Below are positions 22,512 through 26,800 of a stretch of DNA of 26,800 bases, piece after piece. The notes beneath the pieces were generated by a model. The model was not told the origin of the DNA. It worked only from the letters and a program-made list of their open reading frames with translations, and made no database searches. The stretch lies in the NCBI GenBank assembly GCA_049696015.1, contig JBAVTG010000156.1, positions 1 to 26,800 on the forward strand. Reading direction: 5' to 3'. Source of the DNA: JANMEX01 sp049696015. GTDB taxonomy: Bacteria; Pseudomonadota; Alphaproteobacteria; Rhizobiales; Rhizobiaceae. The position numbers and the translations under genes are program-made. The first letter of the stretch is position 1; every line of letters starts with the position of its first letter.

Positions 22512-23195
22512 TCAAGGAACGAGCTTGTATCCGCCGCTTTCTGTCACAAGGAGTTCGGCATTGGAAGGGTCGCGCTCGATCTTCTGGCGCAGCCGGTAGA
22601 CGTGGGTTTCAAGCGTATGGGTGGTGACGCCCGAGTTGTAGCCCCAGACTTCTTCCAAAAGCACGTCACGCGTGACGACCTTGTCGCCCGCGCGGTAGAG
22701 ATATTTGATGATCGCCGTTTCCTTTTCGGTCAGGCGCAGTTTGGATCCCTTTTTGTCAACAAGCAGCTTCTGGCTCGGCTTGAAAACATAGGGGCCGACA
22801 TTGAGGGTGACATCTTCGGAATTTTCATGTTGGCGCAACTGGGCGCGAACCCGGGCGAGCAACACGGCGAAGCGGAAGGGCTTGGTGACATAGTCATTGG
22901 CTCCCGATTCGAGGCCGAGGATCGTATCGGAATCGGTATCGTGACCGGTCAACATGATAATCGGCGCTTTGAAGCCGCCCTTGCGCAGGAGCCGCACAGC
23001 CTCACGCCCGTCCATGTCCGGCAAGCCGACGTCCATGATCATCAGGTCGATAATGTCGGCGCGGGCTGTCTGGATGCCCTTGGCGGCACAATCGGCTTCA
23101 ATGACGTGGAACTCCTCATAGAGTGCAAGTTGCTCAACCAGTGTTTGGCGAAGATCATTGTCATCATCGACGATCAGAACTGTCCGGGCTGCCAT
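22512..23195 (-). CDS. cenR: OmpR-family response regulator, CenR-like
   Basis: 227 residues: receiver domain (5-120) with acidic pocket DDD at 10-12, phospho-acceptor Asp55 (IMDVGLPDMDG), Thr83 and Lys105 (TKP); winged-helix output domain (135-227) with RLTEKETAIIKYL, VWGYNSGVTTHTLETHVYRLRQKIE and a C-terminal GGYKLVP. The sequence strongly resembles CenR of rhizobia and Brucella, an envelope-control regulator. The symbol is by recognition only. GGAGG is 6 nt before the ATG. No histidine kinase gene is near, so its CenK-like partner would be elsewhere. The divergent promoter region (23196-23319) serves this gene and the YkuD gene. Confidence 0.88.
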   Translation of the reverse strand: MAARTVLIVDDDNDLRQTLVEQLALYEEFHVIEADCAAKGIQTARADIIDLMIMDVGLPDMDGREAVRLLRKGGFKAPIIMLTGHDTDSDTILGLESGANDYVTKPFRFAVLLARVRAQLRQHENSEDVTLNVGPYVFKPSQKLLVDKKGSKLRLTEKETAIIKYLYRAGDKVVTRDVLLEEVWGYNSGVTTHTLETHVYRLRQKIERDPSNAELLVTESGGYKLVP

Positions 23196-23275
23196 GCATT
23201 ATCCTCCACATTCATTTCATACAAACTAGGCCGATTTGTCTCTATGCGAAAGACCAGCCACGTGACTAAGATTAG

Positions 23276-23287
23276 GGTCAGGACCCA
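23276..23287. promoter_or_regulatory. GGGTC-AG-GACCC palindrome between cenR and the YkuD gene
   Basis: A 12-bp dyad with 5-bp exact arms, 32 nt ahead of the YkuD start and 80 nt ahead of cenR, in their 124-bp shared upstream region. It could be an operator or a copy of a dispersed short repeat. CACGTG occurs near 23260. Confidence 0.35.
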
Positions 23288-23319
23288 TTTACGACGGCAA
23301 TAGGGGGCGAAAGCTGACA

Positions 23320-23850
23320 ATGCATTACACTTTGCGTCACATCCTCGTGAGGCGCAGACCCGGGCATCATGCCCAGGGACTTCTGACCGTGGCTGGCCGG
23401 ACGCATGTCTGCGCGCTCGGCAAAGGGGGCATCAAGGCGTTGAAGCGCGAGGGTGACGGGGCTACGCCGCTGGGGTCAATGCGGATGATTGGCGGCTGGT
23501 TTCGACCCGACAACGCAAACCTGCGCTCTGCTCCCCTGGGCCTTCAACGCATAACCGGGCAGAGCGGATGGTGCGACGGCCAGGATGATCGCAACTATAA
23601 TCGTCCTGTGCGCCTTCCCTATGGCGCCAGTTGCGAGACAATGAAGCGGAGTGACCACCTCTATGATCTGGTCATTGTGCTCAATTTTAACCTGCGGCCA
23701 CGCCGGCGAGGCGGCGGCAGCGCCATATTCGTGCACGCGGCGCGCGCCGGATTGACGCCGACGGAAGGATGCGTCGCGTTACCGCTCCCGGTCCTGACGA
23801 AGCTGATGCCGCACCTGTCCAGCCGCACGGTGCTGACCGTCCTGCCTTAA
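23320..23850 (+). CDS. YkuD-domain L,D-transpeptidase-like protein
   Basis: 176 residues. The YkuD catalytic motif is present: FVHAARAG followed by PTEGCVAL, with His139 and nucleophile Cys151, and LKREGDGATPLGSMRM (41-56) is the conserved substrate-side segment. Enzymes of this fold make 3-3 cross-links in peptidoglycan or attach proteins to it. No signal peptide is seen: the start MHYTLRHILVRRRPG is basic and not hydrophobic, so export is not explained. GGGGG precedes the ATG. Its last codon and stop overlap the methyltransferase stop by 4 nt (convergent). The arrangement beside cenR suggests envelope control. Confidence 0.87.
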   Translation: MHYTLRHILVRRRPGHHAQGLLTVAGRTHVCALGKGGIKALKREGDGATPLGSMRMIGGWFRPDNANLRSAPLGLQRITGQSGWCDGQDDRNYNRPVRLPYGASCETMKRSDHLYDLVIVLNFNLRPRRRGGGSAIFVHAARAGLTPTEGCVALPLPVLTKLMPHLSSRTVLTVLP

Positions 23851-24515
23851 CGATGGCGGAACCGCCAAACCGTCGTCTTGCGCACATCCTGATCCTCAAG
23901 GGCGCGGGTGACTTCGACTTGATGTTCGGACAGTTTCTCAAGCCGGTCCATTGGCAAGTAGGAACGGCCAGGATCACCAATCAGGATTTCAGTGCCGCGG
24001 CTGGCAAGTTCAATGAACCATGGCGTGACGCGCTGGCTCATCTGCCTGTCGTAGAAAACGTCACCAGCCAGCACGATATCCCAGTCCTGATTGGTTCCGA
24101 CAAGATCGTCGGCAATTTGCGAAATTTCGACGCCGTTCAGCGCCGCATTGAGAGCGACTGAATCGGCAGAAAACGGATCAATGTCGGCCGCAAGCACCTG
24201 CTTTGCCCCTGCCATCATTGCTGCGATGGCCACCAGTCCCGAACCGGTTGCGAAATCAAGGACATGTTTTCCGGCAACCGTTTCGGGGTGATCCAGCACA
24301 TGGCGCGCCAGCCCCTGACCTCCGGCCCAGGCAAATGCCCAGAAGGGCGGCTCCAAACCGCTTGCTTGCAGTTCATCCTCCGTGCGGTGCCAAAGATCAT
24401 GCGCCTCGTCGGCCAGATGCAGGCGGATTTCCGGCACGTGAGGCGGCGCCATGATCCCTGTATTTTCGAGAATAAAGCGCCGGAAATCCGGACCCGGCGT
24501 CAATTTCAGTGTCAT
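23847..24515 (-). CDS. Class I SAM methyltransferase, METTL20/ETF-beta lysine methyltransferase-like
   Basis: 222 residues. SAM-binding motif I VLDFATGSGLVAIAAMMAGA (85-104) and Asp111 are intact. The segment LEPPFWAFAWAGGQGLAR (54-71) and DIVLAGDVFYD are the marks of Methyltransf_16 proteins such as human METTL20, whose Agrobacterium relative is reported to methylate lysines of the electron transfer flavoprotein beta subunit. That substrate is an inference here, since no ETF gene is in view; a more general nicotinamide-methylase-like label would be the cautious one. The start overlaps the EVE gene stop by 4 nt, so it is translated with it at the end of the tsaD operon. Confidence 0.85.
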   Translation of the reverse strand: MTLKLTPGPDFRRFILENTGIMAPPHVPEIRLHLADEAHDLWHRTEDELQASGLEPPFWAFAWAGGQGLARHVLDHPETVAGKHVLDFATGSGLVAIAAMMAGAKQVLAADIDPFSADSVALNAALNGVEISQIADDLVGTNQDWDIVLAGDVFYDRQMSQRVTPWFIELASRGTEILIGDPGRSYLPMDRLEKLSEHQVEVTRALEDQDVRKTTVWRFRHR

Positions 24516-24940
24516 TTAGGCAATGGGGCGAGGCCGCCCATGCGGCAGATCTCCTGCCATTCCTCGTCACGCACCGGCTGCACCGATAGGCGTGTGTTGA
24601 CGACCAGCACCATGTCCGCAAGCTTCGGGTTGGCCTTGCAATCATCGCGGCTGACCGGCTTTGGCATGGCGCAAAATGCTTTGATATCAACGCATTCCCA
24701 GCGGTGATCTTCGGTGGTTGAATCGGGATGGGCCAGAGCGCTGACTTCAGAGATGCCGACAATTTCAAGCCCGATATTGGAATGGTAGTAGAACGCCTTG
24801 TCGCCGATCTGCATGGCGCGCATGTTGTTGCGTGCCTGATAGTTGCGCACGCCATGCCATTCGGTGCCCTTATCGCCGAGCGCCTCGAGATCCTCGTAGG
24901 AGAAGACATCCGGTTCGGATTTGACCAGCCAGTAAGCCAT
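24512..24940 (-). CDS. EVE domain protein
   Basis: 142 residues from ATG at 24940, which shares one base with the yciI stop (TGATG). The EVE (PUA-like) fold is known to bind modified bases in DNA or RNA. Signature residues are present: MAYWLVKSEPDVFSYEDL, WHGVRNYQARNNM (28-40), FYYHSN and IVGISEV. Its modified-base ligand is unknown. Longer frames from 24976 begin without the family start. Position between yciI and a methyltransferase in the tsaD-gpsA operon is a conserved rhizobial layout in my experience. Confidence 0.92.
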   Translation of the reverse strand: MAYWLVKSEPDVFSYEDLEALGDKGTEWHGVRNYQARNNMRAMQIGDKAFYYHSNIGLEIVGISEVSALAHPDSTTEDHRWECVDIKAFCAMPKPVSRDDCKANPKLADMVLVVNTRLSVQPVRDEEWQEICRMGGLAPLPK

Positions 24941-25230
24941 CACGCGGTCTCCGGATTGTTGATTGCCCAAGTCCATGGCCGGATATCGACAGAGGCAAAC
25001 AGTCCAGCTTTCGCGTAAGGGTCGCCAGCAGCAATGGCTCTTGCGCCAGCAACATCTTCGGCCATTATGACAACCAGACTGCCGTTCGGTTTGCCTTCGC
25101 CGTCGAGAAAAGGCCCGGCAAATTTCAAGTTGCCACCCAGGTTTTTCAAATAGGCGACATGATCGGGCCTTGTGTCGACGCGGACTTGCAATTGGCCGGG
25201 CTTGTCGGTGCAGATCAGGGCATAAAGCAT
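24940..25230 (-). CDS. YciI-like protein
   Basis: 96 residues, ferredoxin-like fold. YciI proteins may be small catalysts; no firm activity is known for this group. Conserved elements are DTRPDHVAYL with His24, FAGPFLDGEGKPNGSLVV and AIAAGDPYAKAGLF with the Asp that pairs with the His. AAAGGA lies 5 nt before the ATG. It starts 18 nt after gpsA and its stop shares a base with the EVE start. Confidence 0.92.
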   Translation of the reverse strand: MLYALICTDKPGQLQVRVDTRPDHVAYLKNLGGNLKFAGPFLDGEGKPNGSLVVIMAEDVAGARAIAAGDPYAKAGLFASVDIRPWTWAINNPETA

Positions 25231-25248
25231 GGTGTTCCTTTCAATATG

Positions 25249-26238
25249 TCAGGTGTCTTCGCTTTTGAGCGGACGGGCGAGGAGTGTTTTGACGGCTTCG
25301 CCGATGGTGAACTGACCGGCCAAAATGGCGGCGGTTGCGGCAATGATCGGGGCATCAATTTTGAGGCGCAACGCTTCCCGCGCGGCAATGGCTGCCGTGG
25401 CTACGCCCTCTGCCAATGGTCGGCCTGCAAGAGTTTCGCCGCGCCCGAGCGCCAGACCGTAGGAGAGATTTCTCGACTGGGCCGACGAGCAGGTGAGTAT
25501 GAGATCGCCCAATCCGGACAATCCCATGAGTGTTTCCGGCCGCGCGCCCAGCGCTGCGCCAATGCGGCGCAATTCGACAAAGCCGCGGGTAATAAGCGCA
25601 GCTTCGGCGCTTGCGCCAAGGCCTGCGCCGCGCACGGCGCCTGCGGCGATGGCCAAAACGTTTTTCAGCGCGCCGCCAACTTCAACGCCGATCAGATCAT
25701 CGCTCGAGTAGCAACGCAATGCCGGCGTCGAAAGCGATGCCGCCAGCGTCGCTGCAAGTTGGCCGTCTTGCGCGGCGATGGTGACGGCAGTCGGCAGGCC
25801 TTTTGCCACATCGGCGGCAAAGCTTGGGCCGGACAATGCGGCGGCGGGATTGTGCGGCAGGCAGTCTTTCAGCACGGCTGACATCAGTTTTCCGGTGCCG
25901 CTTTCGATGCCCTTGGCGCACAGGATGACCGGCACGCCCGGGGCGATGAAATCCGCAAGTTCGCCGAGCACGGCGCGCAAGGTTTGCGCTGGAACGACGG
26001 CCAGGATGAGCGATGCGCCTTGCAGTGCCATGCGCACATCAGTGGTGGCGAAGATTGGCTTGTCAAAAGTCACCCCTGGCAGATAACCGGGGCTTTGGCG
26101 GGTCTGGTTGATGGTTGCCACAGTTTCTGCACTGCGGCCCAGCAGCATCGCCTTGCGTCCAGCGCGGACTTGCGCCAGGGCGAGCGCAGTTCCCCAGGCG
26201 CCAGCGCCCACAATCGTGATCTTGCCGGACAGGCTCAT
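25249..26238 (-). CDS. gpsA: Glycerol-3-phosphate dehydrogenase [NAD(P)+] GpsA
   Basis: Reduces dihydroxyacetone phosphate to sn-glycerol 3-phosphate, the backbone for phospholipids; cytoplasmic. 329 residues, a standard length. IVGAGAWGTALALAQ (9-23) is the dinucleotide-binding loop, ILCAKGIE follows the first domain, and VEVGGALKNVLAIAAG carries the catalytic Lys. LSGLGDLILTCSS is typical of the C-terminal domain. ATG at 26238 overlaps the tsaD stop in ATGA, so it is translated with tsaD. Confidence 0.97.
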   Translation of the reverse strand: MSLSGKITIVGAGAWGTALALAQVRAGRKAMLLGRSAETVATINQTRQSPGYLPGVTFDKPIFATTDVRMALQGASLILAVVPAQTLRAVLGELADFIAPGVPVILCAKGIESGTGKLMSAVLKDCLPHNPAAALSGPSFAADVAKGLPTAVTIAAQDGQLAATLAASLSTPALRCYSSDDLIGVEVGGALKNVLAIAAGAVRGAGLGASAEAALITRGFVELRRIGAALGARPETLMGLSGLGDLILTCSSAQSRNLSYGLALGRGETLAGRPLAEGVATAAIAAREALRLKIDAPIIAATAAILAGQFTIGEAVKTLLARPLKSEDT

Positions 26239-26800
26239 GCTTTCGGGCCCTTCTTGCCTGAACCGAAGGAGGCAGACTTTTCATCCAGCGGCCAGCGCGG
26301 GCGCGGCACGAGATCAAGCGTGTCGACATCGCCTGCGGCAAGGCGGCAGGCGGCGGCCCAGGCAATCATGGCAGCGTTATCTGTGCACAGGTTCATGGGC
26401 GGGGCGATGAAGCGGAAGCCGTGGGTCGCGCAAAGCCCGTTTAAAACGCCGCGCAAACGCTGATTGGCTGCAACGCCGCCGGCAACGACCAACACTGGTG
26501 CGGCATGATCGGGAAATTCCGCGCGGAAACGCGCCAGAGAGCGGGACAGGCGCTCCCGCAAAGTCTCCGTGACGGCTTCCTGAAAGGAGGCGCAAATGTC
26601 GGCAACGTCGCTGTCACTTGCCATATCAATGGTCTCAGATGCCATTCGCACGGCGGTCTTGAGACCGGAAAAGGAAAAATCGAACCGGTCTTCGCCGCGC
26701 ATCGGGCGGGGAAAGGCGAAGCGGGCGGGATTGCCTGTCGCAGCGCGCCTTTCCACTTCGGGTCCGCCGGGCCAGGGCAGGCCCATCAGCTTGGCGGTCT
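26235..26800 (-). CDS. tsaD: tRNA threonylcarbamoyladenosine transferase TsaD (C-terminal part, cut by window edge)
   Basis: Transfers threonylcarbamoyl to A37 of ANN-decoding tRNAs with TsaB/TsaE. The visible about 188 codons carry FDFSFSGLKTAVR, VVAGGVAANQRLRG and CTDNAAMIAW, all landmarks of the Kae1/TsaD ASKHA fold. The N-terminal part with the iron-binding HxxxH lies beyond the right edge. A C-terminal tail of charged residues (DEKSASFGSGKKGPKA) follows. It is the upstream gene of the operon running to the methyltransferase. Confidence 0.96.
   Translation of the reverse strand, partial: TAKLMGLPWPGGPEVERRAATGNPARFAFPRPMRGEDRFDFSFSGLKTAVRMASETIDMASDSDVADICASFQEAVTETLRERLSRSLARFRAEFPDHAAPVLVVAGGVAANQRLRGVLNGLCATHGFRFIAPPMNLCTDNAAMIAWAAACRLAAGDVDTLDLVPRPRWPLDEKSASFGSGKKGPKA

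Noticed and set aside
1..26800. Search for a CRISPR array, prophage, IS or toxin-antitoxin module
   Set aside because: No regularly spaced repeats, transposase, integrase or toxin-like small gene pairs were seen; the content is core metabolism and envelope genes.

Overview
The window is ordinary, densely packed chromosomal sequence from an alphaproteobacterium, most likely of the order Hyphomicrobiales (Rhizobiales). This rests on the gene families, on gene order (a ubiquinone hydroxylase, tesB, glnK-amtB and ftsK-lolA-xthA in series next to a CenR-like response regulator, as I remember it from rhizobia), on high G+C, and on the many short overlaps between neighbouring genes. I cannot name the genus. 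I see no phage, IS element, CRISPR array, tRNA or rRNA gene, and no clear sign of recent horizontal transfer.

Layout. 1-707: the N-terminal half of ffh, running off the left edge. 708-1179: a 472-bp gene-free gap with a 106-bp near-palindrome and a compact hairpin. 1180-3910: a secreted lytic transglycosylase with a good terminator, a beta-carbonic anhydrase followed by a small secreted NTF2-like protein, and an FMN-binding split-barrel protein. 3964-5806: a minus-strand operon of small membrane protein, pyridoxal kinase and DUF429 protein with 4-nt overlaps. 5965-9523: plus-strand LemA lipoprotein, two TPM-domain proteins and a UMF1-type MFS transporter. 9532-11897: a GNAT acetyltransferase and an oxidative-stress neighbourhood of osmC, a periplasmic msrA and an AhpD-like CxxC protein, with a 130-bp imperfect palindrome between osmC and the GNAT gene. 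11890-14077: a UbiH/UbiF-family hydroxylase and tesB. 14197-17617: a nitrogen block with a sigma-54-like promoter, glnK, amtB, a terminator and a second Amt-family gene. 17789-22025: ftsK, a Tat-signal lolA and xthA. 22029-23850: a stand-alone cNMP-binding protein, a CenR-like response regulator and a YkuD-family L,D-transpeptidase-like protein. 23847-26800: a minus-strand operon tsaD-gpsA-yciI-EVE-methyltransferase, with tsaD cut by the right edge.

How the genes work together. glnK, amtB and the second amt form an ammonium uptake and sensing unit. osmC, msrA and the AhpD-like gene handle peroxides and oxidised methionine. ftsK, lolA, the lytic transglycosylase, the YkuD protein and the CenR-like regulator belong to division and envelope upkeep. 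ffh serves membrane targeting; tsaD and gpsA serve tRNA modification and phospholipid precursor supply.

I did not find a convincing new multi-gene system. The parts most worth a second look are non-coding: two long imperfect palindromes (738-843 and 10091-10220), a 9-bp stem containing the xthA start codon, a 9-bp hairpin inside the signal-peptide region of the first TPM gene, and possible cell-cycle control elements in front of ftsK. All motif and family calls were made by eye; no database or folding program was used.
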